64,000 nt of DNA from Sphingomonas sp. YR710 (GCF_900101455.1 NZ_FMZJ01000013.1:80141-144140); one strand, 5' to 3'; positions 46,220 through 56,686 are shown, counted from the first letter of the stretch. Notes: generated by a model from the letters alone, not told the origin. A program made the numbers and translations.

Positions 46220-47533
46220 ATGCGCCTTTCCCGTCACTTCATGCCTGTCACCAAAGAATCGCCCGCCGATGCCCAGGTCATCAGCCACAAGCTGATGTTG
46301 CGGGCGGGGATGATCCGCCAGACGGCGGCCGGGATCTACGCCTGGTTGCCGCTTGGCCACAGGGTGCTCCGCAAGATCGAACAGATCGTCCGCGAGGAGC
46401 AGGATCGCGCGGGCGCGATCGAATTGTTGATGCCGACGATGCAGTCGGCCGATCTGTGGCGCCAGTCGGGCCGCTATGACGATTATGGCGCGGAGATGCT
46501 GCGCATCAAGGACCGCCACGATCGCGACATGCTGTTCGGCCCCACCGCCGAGGAAGTGATTACCGCGATCTTCCGGGATTCGGCGCGCAGTTACCGCGAT
46601 TTGCCGCGTACGTTGTACAACATCCAGTGGAAGTTCCGTGACGAGGTCCGCCCCCGCTTCGGCGTGATGCGCGGCCGCGAATTCCTGATGAAGGATGCAT
46701 ACAGCTTCGATCTGGACGAGGCCGGCGCGCGGCACAGCTATAACCGGATGTTCGTTGCCTATCTCCGGACCTACAAGCGCATGGGGCTGCGCGCGATCCC
46801 GATGCAGGCCGATACCGGTCCGATCGGCGGCGATCTCAGCCACGAATTCATCGTGCTCGCCCCGACCGGCGAGAGCGAGGTCTTCTATCACACCAATTGG
46901 GAGGCCGATCGCCAGCTCGACGTCGATGCCGATGACGCCACGGCGCTGCAGGCGTTCGTATCCGGCCTGACAGCGGATTATGCGGCGACCGATGAGAAGC
47001 GCGATCTGCCGCGCGAAGCCGAGGCTGGCGCGGCGCTCAAGCAGTCGCGTGGCATCGAGGTGGGGCATATCTTCTACTTCGGCACCAAATATTCGAAGGC
47101 GATGGGGATGACGGTGCAGGGCTCCGACGGGCAGCCGGTGATCCCGCAGATGGGCAGCTATGGTATCGGCGTGTCCCGTCTGATGGGCGCGATCATCGAG
47201 GCAAGCCATGACGATGCCGGCATCATCTGGCCGGAATCGGTTGCACCCTACAAGGTTGGGCTGATCAACATGCGTGCCGATGATGCGCGCTGTGCCGCGG
47301 CGGCGGACGAACTTTATGCGAAGCTGAACGGTGCCGGCGTCGAGACGCTTTACGATGATCGCGACGAGCGCGGCGGCGCCAAGTTCGCGACGATGGATCT
47401 GATCGGCCTGCCCTGGCAGATCGTGATCGGCCCGAAGGGGCTCGATCGCGGCGTGGTTGAGCTGAAGCGGCGGGCGACGGGCGAGAAGATCGAGCTGTCG
47501 GTCGAGGATGCGTTGGCGAAGGTGGCGGGGTGA
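46220..47533 (+). CDS. proS: Prolyl-tRNA synthetase, short type
   Basis: The product has 437 residues from the ATG at 46220 ([20 protein letters not shown]). It charges tRNA-Pro. Class II core motifs are present: [57 protein letters not shown] (motif 2), and [16 protein letters not shown] (motif 3). It ends with an anticodon-binding domain. The editing insertion (INS) domain of the longer bacterial enzyme is absent, as is usual in alphaproteobacteria. It precedes lolC/E, lolD and dnaE in the same direction. Confidence 0.95.
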   Translation: MRLSRHFMPVTKESPADAQVISHKLMLRAGMIRQTAAGIYAWLPLGHRVLRKIEQIVREEQDRAGAIELLMPTMQSADLWRQSGRYDDYGAEMLRIKDRHDRDMLFGPTAEEVITAIFRDSARSYRDLPRTLYNIQWKFRDEVRPRFGVMRGREFLMKDAYSFDLDEAGARHSYNRMFVAYLRTYKRMGLRAIPMQADTGPIGGDLSHEFIVLAPTGESEVFYHTNWEADRQLDVDADDATALQAFVSGLTADYAATDEKRDLPREAEAGAALKQSRGIEVGHIFYFGTKYSKAMGMTVQGSDGQPVIPQMGSYGIGVSRLMGAIIEASHDDAGIIWPESVAPYKVGLINMRADDARCAAAADELYAKLNGAGVETLYDDRDERGGAKFATMDLIGLPWQIVIGPKGLDRGVVELKRRATGEKIELSVEDALAKVAG

Positions 47534-47543
47534 AGACCTTCCT

Positions 47544-47617
47544 CGTCATCCCAGCGAAAGCTGGGATCTCTGGCACTGCGCTTGCCGCACGAGATCCCAG
47601 CTTTCGCTGGGATGACG
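47544..47617. repeat. Pair of inverted REP-like elements (BIME-like)
   Basis: Two 27-bp units, at 47544-47570 and 47591-47617, are exact reverse complements, separated by 20 bp. Each unit is also a hairpin: ATCCCAGC, loop GAAA, GCTGGGAT. Such elements are dispersed in many proteobacteria. They lie in the proS-lolC/E gap and may block or stabilise transcripts. Confidence 0.85.
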
Positions 47618-47633
47618 GCCTGTGGGGGCCGTC

Positions 47634-48884
47634 ATGATCCTCTCCCGCTACGAACGCATGATCGCGAAACGCTATCTGCTGCCCGGCCGGGGCGAGGCGT
47701 TCATCTTCCTTGTTGCCTCGATCAGCCTGTTCGCCGTCGCGCTCGGCGTGGCGGCGTTGATCATCGTAATGAGCGTTATGAATGGGTTCCGGGCCGAACT
47801 GTTCGACAAGATTGTCGGGCTGAACGGTCACGCCGTGATCCAGGGCTATGACGGAAAACTGCCCGACTGGCGGCGGATCGCCGGTGAGGCGAGGGCGCTG
47901 CCCGGTGTTACGTCTGCAACGCCATTGATCGAGCAGCCTTTGATGGCGGCCTTTTCGGGTCGGGTCGAGGGCGTGCTGGTACGCGGCATGACGGTCAACG
48001 ATATCCGCACTAATCCGGTAATGCAGGGCAAGGTCGTCAAGGGCGCGCTCAACGCGCTGGTGCCGGGATCGAACCGGGTGGCAATCGGTGCCCGGCTGGC
48101 GGAGCAACTCGGCGCCGATGTCGGCAGTGAGATCAGCCTGATCAGCCCGCAGGGGCAGACGACGCCGTTCGGCACGGTGCCGCGAATTGTGAGTTATCAG
48201 GTGGCGGCGATCTTTGAGGTTGGCGTCTATGATTATGACAAGGCGTTCGTGGTCATGCCGATGCAGGATGCGCAGACCCTGCTGATGCTGGGCGATGCGG
48301 TCGGCATGGTTGAGATCCAGACCAACGATGCCGACAAGGTCGGGCAGATTTTGGCACCGCTGAAGCCGAAGATCGCGATGCAGGGCGAAATCCGCGACTG
48401 GCGCGAGATGAACGCGTCCTTGTTCGAGGCGCTGGCAGTCGAGCGGGTGGCGATGTTCGTCGTCTTATCGCTGATCATACTGGTCGCCGTTTTCAACATA
48501 TTGTCCTCGCTGATCATGCTGGTGCGAGCGAAGACGCGCGACATCGCGATCCTGCGGACGATGGGGGCATCGCGATCGGGACTGATGAAGATCTTCATGA
48601 CCGTCGGCATCACGATCGGCGCGCTCGGCACGGTGGCGGGGCTGATAATCGGGGCGGTCTTCCTGTTCTTCCGGCAGGGCGTGGTGAACTTCGTCCAACT
48701 CGTGACGGGGCAAAATCTGTGGGATCCGTCGATCCGTTTTCTCACCGAACTGCCGTCCAAGACCGATCCGGTCGAAGTGGTGGTGATCACGGTAATGGCG
48801 CTGTTCCTGAGCTTTCTCGCTACGCTCTATCCCGCGTGGAAAGCGGCGAGCACCGATCCGGTTCAGGTGCTGCGCTATGAATGA
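47634..48884 (+). CDS. lolC: Lipoprotein-releasing ABC transporter permease LolC/LolE
   Basis: The product has 416 residues from the ATG at 47634. It moves outer-membrane lipoproteins from the inner membrane to LolA, together with LolD. Four membrane helices are seen: one at 18-45 ([30 protein letters not shown]), three in the C-terminal third (e.g. [28 protein letters not shown]), with a large periplasmic domain between. One permease gene with one ATPase gene fits a LolCE-type homodimer seen in alphaproteobacteria. The stop overlaps lolD by 8 bases. Confidence 0.92.
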   Translation: MILSRYERMIAKRYLLPGRGEAFIFLVASISLFAVALGVAALIIVMSVMNGFRAELFDKIVGLNGHAVIQGYDGKLPDWRRIAGEARALPGVTSATPLIEQPLMAAFSGRVEGVLVRGMTVNDIRTNPVMQGKVVKGALNALVPGSNRVAIGARLAEQLGADVGSEISLISPQGQTTPFGTVPRIVSYQVAAIFEVGVYDYDKAFVVMPMQDAQTLLMLGDAVGMVEIQTNDADKVGQILAPLKPKIAMQGEIRDWREMNASLFEALAVERVAMFVVLSLIILVAVFNILSSLIMLVRAKTRDIAILRTMGASRSGLMKIFMTVGITIGALGTVAGLIIGAVFLFFRQGVVNFVQLVTGQNLWDPSIRFLTELPSKTDPVEVVVITVMALFLSFLATLYPAWKAASTDPVQVLRYE

Positions 48885-49548
48885 GGTCCTTGCCGTATCG
48901 GGATTGCGCCGCTCGTTCGAACAGGGCGGGCAGCGGATCGACGTCTTGCGGGGCATCGATCTGGTGGTGGCGCCCGGCGAGATCGTCGCTCTTCTGGGGC
49001 CGTCGGGATCGGGCAAGTCGACCCTGTTGCAGGCGGTGGGGCTGCTCGAAGGCGGGTTCGAGGGATCGATCCGCATCGCGGGCGAAGAAGCAGCGAAGGC
49101 GGACAATGACGGCCGCACCCGCATCCGGCGCGATTCGATGGGATTTGTCTATCAGTTCCATCACTTGCTGCCCGATTTCTCGGCTGTCGAAAATGTCATC
49201 CTGCCGCAGATGATACACGGCGCGGAGAAGCCGGCCGCGCAGGCGCGCGCGGAGGCTTTGCTCAGCACGCTGGGGCTGGCTCACAGGCTCACGCATCGCC
49301 CTAGCCAGCTTTCAGGCGGTGAGCAGCAGCGGGTGGCGGTGGCGCGGGCGCTTGCCAATAGGCCCGCGCTGGTGCTCGCGGACGAACCCACCGGCAATCT
49401 AGATGAAGCAACAGCGGACATCGTGTTCGCTGAATTCCTTAAACTGGTGCGCGGCGAAGGGTCGGCGGCGCTCGTGGCGACTCACAATGAGCGGATCGCG
49501 GCGAAGATGGATCGCGTATTGCGGCTCCACGAGGGGCATCTCCATTAG
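48877..49548 (+). CDS. lolD: Lipoprotein-releasing ABC transporter ATP-binding protein
   Basis: The product has 223 residues. Walker A is GPSGSGKS (41-48), the signature is [15 protein letters not shown], and Walker B is [13 protein letters not shown]. The Q-loop region [18 protein letters not shown] matches LolD. It energises the LolC/E permease just upstream (8-base overlap). About 256 bp separate it from dnaE; no gene was supported in that space. Confidence 0.95.
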   Translation: MNEVLAVSGLRRSFEQGGQRIDVLRGIDLVVAPGEIVALLGPSGSGKSTLLQAVGLLEGGFEGSIRIAGEEAAKADNDGRTRIRRDSMGFVYQFHHLLPDFSAVENVILPQMIHGAEKPAAQARAEALLSTLGLAHRLTHRPSQLSGGEQQRVAVARALANRPALVLADEPTGNLDEATADIVFAEFLKLVRGEGSAALVATHNERIAAKMDRVLRLHEGHLH

Positions 49549-49804
49549 CGACGGACCGCCCAATCCCGCTCCCACTTCGGCCGGTAGCTTCGGGATATCC
49601 AAAGCGTTGATCGCGATCAGCGGCACCACCACGATCACGACTGGTAGCGGATCGCTGGACAATCTGCGGAACTGATCCATGCTCGGTATCCGGGCATGGC
49701 GCCGAGCGGCGGGGCCAGCGTGTCGGTGCATTCGTCACCTGAACAAAGCTGAGCCATCCGATTTTTCGCTGTCGAATCGCGGGCGGGCGCCTACATAATG
49801 ATTC

Positions 49805-52800
49805 ATGTCTTACCAGTGCTTCGTTCCCTTGCGAGTCTTCTCCGCTTACTCGATTCTCGAGGGGGCAATCGAGCCGAAGGCGATCACCAAACAAGCGCGC
49901 AAACTTGGCTTCCCTGCGGTAGCGCTCACCGATCGCAACGGCCTTTACGCGGCGATGGCCTTCTCCGATGCAGCCAAGAAGGATGGCGTTCAGCCGATCA
50001 TCGGCACACTGCTGGGCGTTGCCCGACCGGGCGTGGATCAACTCATCATCGACTGGTTGGCGCTGTATGCGCAGGACATGCGCGGCTATGACAATCTGTG
50101 CGCTTTGGTATCGGCCGCGCATCTCGAACGGCCGGTGCATGAGGATGCACATGTCCCGCTCGCCTTCCTCGAGGGCCGCACCGACGGACTGATCGCGCTG
50201 ACGGGTGGCGGCGAGGGCGCGCTTGCGCGGCTGCTGGCCGATGAGCAGCTCGCCACGGCGACGGACTATGCCGGGAAGCTGGAACTGCTTTTTCCGAAAC
50301 GGCTTTATGTCGAATTGTCGCGGCGGGGGAACGATATTGAGGAACGTGCAGAAACCGCGCTGATCGATCTGGCCTATGCCCGCGATCTGCCGCTGGTCGC
50401 CACCAATCCGGCCTGCTTTGCCGAGGCCGAATTCTACCCGGCGCATGATGCGATGCTCTGTATCGCCAGTTCGTCTTATATCGAAAGCACCGAGCGGCGG
50501 CGCTCTTCGCCCGATCTGTGGATGAAGCCGGCGCGGGAGATGGAGCGGCTGTTCGCCGACATTCCCGAGGCGCTGGCGAACACGCTGGTGGTGGCGCAAC
50601 GCTGCGCGGTTGCAGCGCCCTATCGCAAGCCGATCCTGCCCAGCCTGGCCGGCGATCGTGACGGCGAGGCCGAGGCGCTACGCCGCGATGCGAAGCTTGG
50701 TCTCGAGGCGCGGCTGGCGAAGATGACCGGCCCCGTCGACCGGCAGGCCTATTTCGACCGGCTGGCGTTCGAGACCGACATCATCATCAAGATGGGGTTT
50801 CCCGGCTACTTCCTGATCGTTGCCGACTTCATCAAGTGGGCGAAGGACAATGGCATTCCGGTCGGCCCAGGACGCGGGTCGGGTGCCGGCTCGGTGGTGG
50901 CGTGGTCGCTGACGATTACCGATCTCGATCCGCTGCGGCTGGGTCTGCTGTTCGAACGCTTCCTCAATCCCGAACGTGTATCGATGCCCGATTTCGACAT
51001 CGATTTCTGCGAAACGCGGCGTGGCGAAGTGATTCGCTACGTCCAGCAGAAATATGGTCGCGATCAGGTCGCGCAGATCATTACGTTCGGAAAGCTCAAG
51101 GCCCGCGCGGTGCTCAAGGACACCGGCCGGGTGCTCCAGATGAGCTATGGTCAGGTCGATCGGTTGGCCAAGCTGATTCCCAACCATCCGACCGATCCGT
51201 GGACGCTCGATCGCGCGCTGAACGGCGTGCCTGAGCTCGCCAGGGAATATAAAGATGATTCGGCGGTCCGTAAGCTGCTCGATCTTGCAATGCGGCTGGA
51301 AGGCCTGCCGCGCCACAGCTCGACCCATGCGGCCGGCGTGGTGATCGGCGATCGCCGGCTCGACGCGCTGGTGCCACTGTATCGCGATCCGCGTTCGGAC
51401 ATGCCGGTGACCCAGTTCGACATGAAATATGTCGAGGGCGCGGGCCTCGTAAAATTCGACTTTCTGGGGCTCAAGACGCTGTCGGTGCTGCAAAAGGCGC
51501 TGCATTTTCTGTCGATGCGCGGGATTACGGTCGATCTGGATACGCTCGGCTGGGATGATCCGGAGGTCTATGCCCTGCTCCAGCACGGCGACACCGTCGG
51601 CGTGTTCCAGCTCGAATCGGAAGGTATGCGGCGTACGCTTGCGGCGGTTCGGCCGACCTGTTTCGAGGACATCATCGCACTGGTCTCGCTCTACCGTCCG
51701 GGGCCGATGGACAATATCCCAAGCTTCGGCGCCCGCAAGAACGGGCGCGAGGAGATCATCTACCCGCATATGCTGCTCGAGCCGATCCTGAAGGAGACGT
51801 ACGGGATCTTTGTCTATCAGGAACAGGTGATGCAGGCCGCGCAGATCCTGGCGGGCTATTCGCTGGGTGAAGCCGATCTGCTGCGCCGCGCGATGGGCAA
51901 GAAGATCAAGGCGGAAATGGACGCCCAGCGCCAGCGCTTCGTTGATGGTTGCGCGGCGAACGATATCGCCGCGCCCAAGGCCAATGAGCTGTTTGATTTG
52001 ATCGACAAATTTGCAGGCTATGGTTTCAACAAGAGCCATGCAGCCGCTTATGCGCTGGTCGCCTACCACACCGCTTGGCTGAAAGCACATCACAAGCCGG
52101 AGTTTTACGCTGCGTCGATGTGCTATGACATGGCGCAAACCGACAAGCTGGCGATCTTCATCGATGACATGCGGCGGATGGGAATCGAATGTCTCGGGCC
52201 GTGCATCAACCATAGCGAGGCCGAATTCAGTGTCGAGGACGGCCGCGTACGCTTTGCACTCGGAGCGCTCAAGGGCGTTGGTGAAAAGGCGATGGAAGCG
52301 CTTGCCGACGAGCGTAAGGCGAAAGGGCCTTTTGAAAGCCTCGAAGATTTCGCCGATCGTATCGATCCGCGGCTGATCAATCGTCGCCAGCTCGAAAGCC
52401 TGGCGGCCGGCGGTGCGTTCGATGTGATCGAGGATGAGCGCGCGCCCGTATTCGCAGCCGCCGAAACGATCTTGGCGCACGCGGCAAGCGCCGCCGACGC
52501 GCGGACAAGCGGGCAGGGCGGGCTGTTCGGCGATATCGCCGGGGGCGTCGCGCCGATCCGGCTCGATCGGGGCGTGCATTGGTCGCTGATCGATCGGATG
52601 GCCGCCGAGAAGGATTGTTTCGGCTTCTATTTCTCGTCGCATCCCACCGATCAGGTTCGCCATCTCGCCGATGCGAATGGCGCGCGCAGCTATGCAGCCT
52701 TGTGTTCGCTGCCCGCGCCCGCCGACGGCGGTCGGGTGGTCGCGGTGATGGCCGCGCTGGTCGAGGATGCGCGTTGGCGGACATCGGCGCGGGGTAAGCG

Positions 52801-53257
52801 CTACATGATGTCGACATGTTCGGATGCCACGGGGCAGTTTATTGCTACTTGCTTCGATGAAATGGCTGCAGCCGAACTGGAAGACGCCGCGAAAGCCGGG
52901 GCGTGCGCTCTGTTGCGGGTCGAACTCGACTGGCGCCCCGGCGAGGAGACGCCCCGGGTTACGGTGCGGGGATTACAGAGTTTCGAAACACTTGCGGGTG
53001 CAATAAGGTTACGAATCGATATCGAGACGGCCGATCCGGGCGCATTGCCAGCGTTGGCCGACCTTGTGGCGGGTGAAAGGGGGGGGCGGGGCGAAATGTG
53101 GTTGAAGGCGATACTGCCCGATCAGATGACGGCCGATGTCCTGCTGGGGCGTGATTTCCGACTGGACGCCGAACTTGTGGCCAAAATCGAACGGTTGCCG
53201 GGGGTTACTGCGCGACTCGGCACGGTAAACGCCCCCCGATTGCATCTGGTCGCGTGA
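49805..53257 (+). CDS. dnaE: DNA polymerase III alpha subunit
   Basis: The product has 1150 residues, in the normal DnaE range. An N-terminal PHP domain (VPLRVFSAYSILEGAI) leads into the C-family polymerase core, with catalytic aspartates at about 396-400 (MPDFDIDFCETRRGEVI) and another in the palm near VGPGRGSGAGSVVAW. Later come the fingers, helix-hairpin-helix (FGYGFNKSHAAAYALVAYHTAWLK), and an OB-like C-terminal domain (GRVVAVMAALVEDARWRTS). It is the replicative polymerase. Position downstream of lolC/E-lolD is typical of sphingomonads. Confidence 0.97.
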   Translation: MSYQCFVPLRVFSAYSILEGAIEPKAITKQARKLGFPAVALTDRNGLYAAMAFSDAAKKDGVQPIIGTLLGVARPGVDQLIIDWLALYAQDMRGYDNLCALVSAAHLERPVHEDAHVPLAFLEGRTDGLIALTGGGEGALARLLADEQLATATDYAGKLELLFPKRLYVELSRRGNDIEERAETALIDLAYARDLPLVATNPACFAEAEFYPAHDAMLCIASSSYIESTERRRSSPDLWMKPAREMERLFADIPEALANTLVVAQRCAVAAPYRKPILPSLAGDRDGEAEALRRDAKLGLEARLAKMTGPVDRQAYFDRLAFETDIIIKMGFPGYFLIVADFIKWAKDNGIPVGPGRGSGAGSVVAWSLTITDLDPLRLGLLFERFLNPERVSMPDFDIDFCETRRGEVIRYVQQKYGRDQVAQIITFGKLKARAVLKDTGRVLQMSYGQVDRLAKLIPNHPTDPWTLDRALNGVPELAREYKDDSAVRKLLDLAMRLEGLPRHSSTHAAGVVIGDRRLDALVPLYRDPRSDMPVTQFDMKYVEGAGLVKFDFLGLKTLSVLQKALHFLSMRGITVDLDTLGWDDPEVYALLQHGDTVGVFQLESEGMRRTLAAVRPTCFEDIIALVSLYRPGPMDNIPSFGARKNGREEIIYPHMLLEPILKETYGIFVYQEQVMQAAQILAGYSLGEADLLRRAMGKKIKAEMDAQRQRFVDGCAANDIAAPKANELFDLIDKFAGYGFNKSHAAAYALVAYHTAWLKAHHKPEFYAASMCYDMAQTDKLAIFIDDMRRMGIECLGPCINHSEAEFSVEDGRVRFALGALKGVGEKAMEALADERKAKGPFESLEDFADRIDPRLINRRQLESLAAGGAFDVIEDERAPVFAAAETILAHAASAADARTSGQGGLFGDIAGGVAPIRLDRGVHWSLIDRMAAEKDCFGFYFSSHPTDQVRHLADANGARSYAALCSLPAPADGGRVVAVMAALVEDARWRTSARGKRYMMSTCSDATGQFIATCFDEMAAAELEDAAKAGACALLRVELDWRPGEETPRVTVRGLQSFETLAGAIRLRIDIETADPGALPALADLVAGERGGRGEMWLKAILPDQMTADVLLGRDFRLDAELVAKIERLPGVTARLGTVNAPRLHLVA

Positions 53258-53356
53258 TCCACATGGCCGTGTTTTTACCAAATGGGGCACTGACCAAAAT
53301 TCGTACCGCGCGGTGCGGGTTCGGACTGTCGGTGGATGGGGGCGCACGTTGATCGG

Positions 53357-54571
53357 ATGACACCGACGGCGGTCATCCTGGCAGTTTTATTTTGCACAAA
53401 TTCGGTGCTGAGCCTCACCATGGGACTCGCTTGGCGCGATCTCGGTAAGCCCAGGCATGCGCTGACCTGGTCGATGGCGTTCGGCGCAGCCTCGCTTCAG
53501 TGGGTTGTCAACGCGACGGGGCTGCAACTTTTTCCACATGCGGTGCCATATCTTGCAATCGTCTCGGCGCTGAGCATGACGTCCGGCTCCCTGTGGGCGA
53601 TCGGCTGTCGACAGCGTGCTGGCTTGTCTCCTCACTATGTGCGGTTTTCGATAGGCGTGATCGCCTTTACGGGCATTGCGGTGACAACATCGGCATTGGG
53701 CCTAGGGCCGTTCAGTTCGACGAGCCTATTCGGCTGCGCCATGTTCATGATCTCGGTGTCGTCGATGTTGGGTAGGGGGCGTCGGACCACACATGGCGAA
53801 CGGGTGCTGATTTGCGCCATGGCGATATTTGCCGTGCTTGAGTTGCTTCTAGTGATCCTATCGGTTGTGCAGATTGCCTCAAGTACGCCGGAGCTCATGA
53901 ATGTTTATCGTGTGGCATTGGGGCTCGGACTGACTTGCGGCTATATCGTGATCGGCGTCGCTGCGGTCTTCCTGATCGCAACCGATCTGGCGGGGCAAAT
54001 GCGCGTCCTGACCATCAGCGACCCGCTGACCGGGGTGTACAATCGGCGCGGTTTCGAGCAGGCGGCCGCGCAGGCGATTATCGCTACCCGCTTTCGGCAT
54101 GAGCCGCTCGCGGTGATCATAGCCGATCTGGATGGCTTTAAGACGATTAACGATCGCCATGGCCATGCCGTCGGCGATGATGTCTTGCAGCGATTTGCGA
54201 CCCATGTCGCGAGTTCGTTGCGTCGTGGCGATATGGTTGGCCGGCTGGGTGGTGAAGAGTTTGGAATTTTGCTGGCGAATACGACGGGTGAGGCGGCTGT
54301 CCGGATCGTCGATCGCCTCCGATCGGAATTCGCCGCGCTGTCGATCGGAGACGATGTTTCTGTGCAAGTTACGTGCAGTTTCGGGATCGCGGAACTGGCT
54401 GATGATGACAAGGATGTCGGTACCGCTGTCAATCGTGCCGATCAGGCTCTGTATCGGGCGAAATCCGCTGGACGGAACAGGGTGGTGCTGAACGATTCCC
54501 GCTGCATACCACCATCGAGCCGTGACGGCATTGGCGAGGCGCTGCACGATGCGGCGGCTAGCGGCTCGTAG
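53357..54571 (+). CDS. Membrane diguanylate cyclase (GGDEF domain)
   Basis: The product has 404 residues from the ATG at 53357; an in-frame GTG/ATG up to 53336 is possible. Six or seven membrane helices fill residues 1-215. The GGDEF domain has DPLTGVYNRRGFE, ADLDGFKTINDRHGHAVGDDVL and the active-site loop GGEEF (298-302). RRGD just upstream forms an RxxD inhibitory (I) site, so product inhibition is likely. It makes cyclic di-GMP, which often controls EPS and motility. The 3' end overlaps the convergent MFS gene by 14 bases. Confidence 0.92.
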   Translation: MTPTAVILAVLFCTNSVLSLTMGLAWRDLGKPRHALTWSMAFGAASLQWVVNATGLQLFPHAVPYLAIVSALSMTSGSLWAIGCRQRAGLSPHYVRFSIGVIAFTGIAVTTSALGLGPFSSTSLFGCAMFMISVSSMLGRGRRTTHGERVLICAMAIFAVLELLLVILSVVQIASSTPELMNVYRVALGLGLTCGYIVIGVAAVFLIATDLAGQMRVLTISDPLTGVYNRRGFEQAAAQAIIATRFRHEPLAVIIADLDGFKTINDRHGHAVGDDVLQRFATHVASSLRRGDMVGRLGGEEFGILLANTTGEAAVRIVDRLRSEFAALSIGDDVSVQVTCSFGIAELADDDKDVGTAVNRADQALYRAKSAGRNRVVLNDSRCIPPSSRDGIGEALHDAAASGS

Positions 54572-55856
54572 GGCGGCTTGCGAACAACCCGAAGATCATG
54601 ATGACGAGATAGCAGGCGGCCGGGATCGCGAGTGCAAGCCGAAGTCCGGAAAGATCCGCGAGGTGGCCGGTGAGAGGAGGAAGGATCGCGCCGCCGACAA
54701 TAGCCATGCAAATGATGCCGGATCCTTCGGCCGCGCGCGTTCCGAGCCCCAGGCTGGCGAGTGAGAAGATCGTCGGGAACATGATCGCGTTACATAGCCC
54801 GATGGCGAGAAGCGCCCAACCTGATGCGGGGCCGGCGCTGTTGGCGGCGATCAGGATCAGGGTGATCGACCCTGTTGCAACGGCTGCCAGCAGCTTGCCT
54901 GGGGAGATCAGGCGCAGCAGCCCAGCGCCTATGAACCGGCCGACCATCGCTCCGCCCCAATAGAAGGCGACATGCTTGCCGGCGGCTTGTGCGGAGATCG
55001 CCATCACGTCTGTCTGGGTAAGGAAGGCGACCATCAACGAGCCGATCGTCACTTCGGCCCCGACATAGAGAAAGATGCACAGCGCGCCGAAGGCGAAGCG
55101 GGGCCGCTTCAGCAGCATAAAGGCCTGGAGCGGAGAGGTTTCCGCTTGCGCCTGCTCTTGCAGCCGATTGCGCCGCAGCCAGAGCGCGCCGGCCACCAGA
55201 AGCAACGCGACCGCGAGCCCGATATAGGCATGGACGATAACACGCGTCTCCGCGGTTCGGTACAGCGCAAGGGCTGCGTTATCGAGCGTGGTTGGATCGA
55301 CCTTGGCCAATCCGCCGAGGATTAGAATCGCGCCGACATAGGGAAAGATTGTCGTTCCCAGCGAATTGAAAGCCTGCGCGAAGGTCAGGCGGCTGGAGGC
55401 CGTGTTGGCGGGGCCGAGCCGGGAGATAAGCGGGTTGGCGACGACCTGAACAATTGTGATCCCCGCTGCAAGCACGAACAACGCGATCAGGAAGATCGGA
55501 AACCTGCCTGAGCCAGAGGCCGGGATAAACAGCAGGCAGCCGAGGGTCATCGTCAGCAGGCCGATAGCCGCGGTCCGCAGATAGCCGAAACGGCGGACGA
55601 TGGCCGACGCCGGCAGCGAAACAATGAAATAGGCCGCGAAGAATGCCGATTGCACCAGCATTGCCTCACCATAGCTGAGGGTGAAAAGGCCCTTCAGTTT
55701 TGGAATGATGACGTCGTTCAGGCTGGTTATGCCACCGAAGGCGAAAAACAACCCGAACACGAACAGCCGCAGATCGCGATCGCCCGGACCTTGTGCCTCG
55801 TCGTCGATCGTTGCGGTTGGATCTGTCGAGGACGATGAACTTGTGTCGATCAGCAT
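54558..55856 (-). CDS. Sugar MFS transporter, FucP/GluP-like
   Basis: The product has 432 residues. About twelve helices are seen. LFFAFGGITSLNDVIIPKLKGLFTLSYGEAMLVQSAFFAAYF opens as in the fucose/glucose-galactose permease family, and QVVANPLISRLGPANTASSRLTFAQAFNSLGTTIFP carries the family's central motif. It would import a hexose with protons. A Ser/Asp-rich N-terminal tail (about 1-25) is unusual but plausible. No sugar catabolic genes flank it. Confidence 0.85.
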   Translation of the reverse strand: MLIDTSSSSSTDPTATIDDEAQGPGDRDLRLFVFGLFFAFGGITSLNDVIIPKLKGLFTLSYGEAMLVQSAFFAAYFIVSLPASAIVRRFGYLRTAAIGLLTMTLGCLLFIPASGSGRFPIFLIALFVLAAGITIVQVVANPLISRLGPANTASSRLTFAQAFNSLGTTIFPYVGAILILGGLAKVDPTTLDNAALALYRTAETRVIVHAYIGLAVALLLVAGALWLRRNRLQEQAQAETSPLQAFMLLKRPRFAFGALCIFLYVGAEVTIGSLMVAFLTQTDVMAISAQAAGKHVAFYWGGAMVGRFIGAGLLRLISPGKLLAAVATGSITLILIAANSAGPASGWALLAIGLCNAIMFPTIFSLASLGLGTRAAEGSGIICMAIVGGAILPPLTGHLADLSGLRLALAIPAACYLVIMIFGLFASRPTSR

Positions 55857-55941
55857 AATGGTCCCCGCCCGCCGCGCGCGCTGGCGGAATTTGCGTGCAG
55901 GGTTATTCGGTCAGGCGAAAAAATTCAACGCCTTGGCTCTG

Positions 55942-56601
55942 TCAGTTCTTGCCTTTCGCCGGCGGCGCGACGGTGATCTTCACTTCTTCCCCCGACTGAC
56001 CAGGGAAGTTTGTGAACATCGCCTCGATCAGTTTGGGGACTAGAATCGTCAGGCTATCGTCGAGCGAGCGGGCCTTGGCCTTGCCTTCGAACACATGCTG
56101 ACCGTCCGCACGGATGATCGTCATGTTCACGAAGCTCGTATAAACCGTATAGCTATCGACCTGCCGATCGAACCAAGGATCGTACGCAAAGGAATCCCAG
56201 CCATAATAGAAGGCCGATCCATAGCCCCAGCGGCGGCCGTAGCCATAGGGCCCGTACCCGAAGCCGTAGGGGCCAAAGGGAGGCGTTGCTCGTGAAACGA
56301 CCTTCTGAACGCCCTTGTCGACGCCATAATCGAGCTGCACCATCAGTGCAGCCTTCGCGCCAGCCTCGGCAGGGCGATATCCATATGCCTGCAGACGCTG
56401 GCTGACGAGCCCCGCATATTGCGCGAATTCCAGACCACCCTCATTGCGGGCATTGATCGGTTCGATTGCGAACGTCTGGCCCTGCGGGACGGGCAGCGCC
56501 TGGAAGCGAGCGACATTGGCCTGAAACGGCTCGGCGCAACCGGCGACGGTCAACAGCGCGAGAGGCAGCGCTGCTGAAAGGATCATCCTGGGGAGGGGCA
56601 T
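55942..56601 (-). CDS. DUF4136 lipoprotein
   Basis: The product has 219 residues. The signal ends at C22 (LALLTVAGC), a lipoprotein acylation site. The DUF4136 domain follows, with FQALPVPQGQTFAIEP and KAALMVQLDYGVDKG. A Gly/Tyr-rich insert lies in the middle (FGPYGFGYGPYGYGRRWGYG, around residues 109-128). The family is envelope-located and of unknown function. A tandem GTTCA site matching that of degP lies about 70 bp upstream, linking it to envelope stress. Confidence 0.85.
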   Translation of the reverse strand: MPLPRMILSAALPLALLTVAGCAEPFQANVARFQALPVPQGQTFAIEPINARNEGGLEFAQYAGLVSQRLQAYGYRPAEAGAKAALMVQLDYGVDKGVQKVVSRATPPFGPYGFGYGPYGYGRRWGYGSAFYYGWDSFAYDPWFDRQVDSYTVYTSFVNMTIIRADGQHVFEGKAKARSLDDSLTILVPKLIEAMFTNFPGQSGEEVKITVAPPAKGKN

Positions 56602-56668
56602 CGGAAAACGCCTTATCTATTTTCTGGAACATCAACCTAGTTCTGCCACGGTTTATCGCAAGAGGCGG

Positions 56669-56686
56669 CTGAACATAGGTTGAACG
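56669..56686 (-). promoter_or_regulatory. Tandem GTTCA repeat upstream of the DUF4136 lipoprotein gene
   Basis: On the minus strand CGTTCAACCTATGTTCAG matches the degP site at all but two of 18 bases, with the same 11-bp period between GTTCA boxes (56685-56681 and 56674-56670). It ends 67 bp before the start codon, about as far as in degP. Confidence 0.55.

Noticed and set aside
46088..47209. 373-residue minus-strand frame over proS
   Set aside because: It is an antisense shadow of proS, which shows all class II motifs in the sense frame.
47265..48107. Minus-strand frame with SSQRKLGS and IPAFAGMT
   Set aside because: These are translations of the REP-like repeat at 47544-47617 and do not mark a protein.
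49399..49731. 110-residue minus-strand frame with a hydrophobic stretch after lolD
   Set aside because: Much of it is antisense to lolD, and no start signal is seen.
50678..52663. 661-residue minus-strand frame over dnaE
   Set aside because: It is fully antisense to a conserved polymerase and has a Arg/His/Asp-rich composition without any motif.
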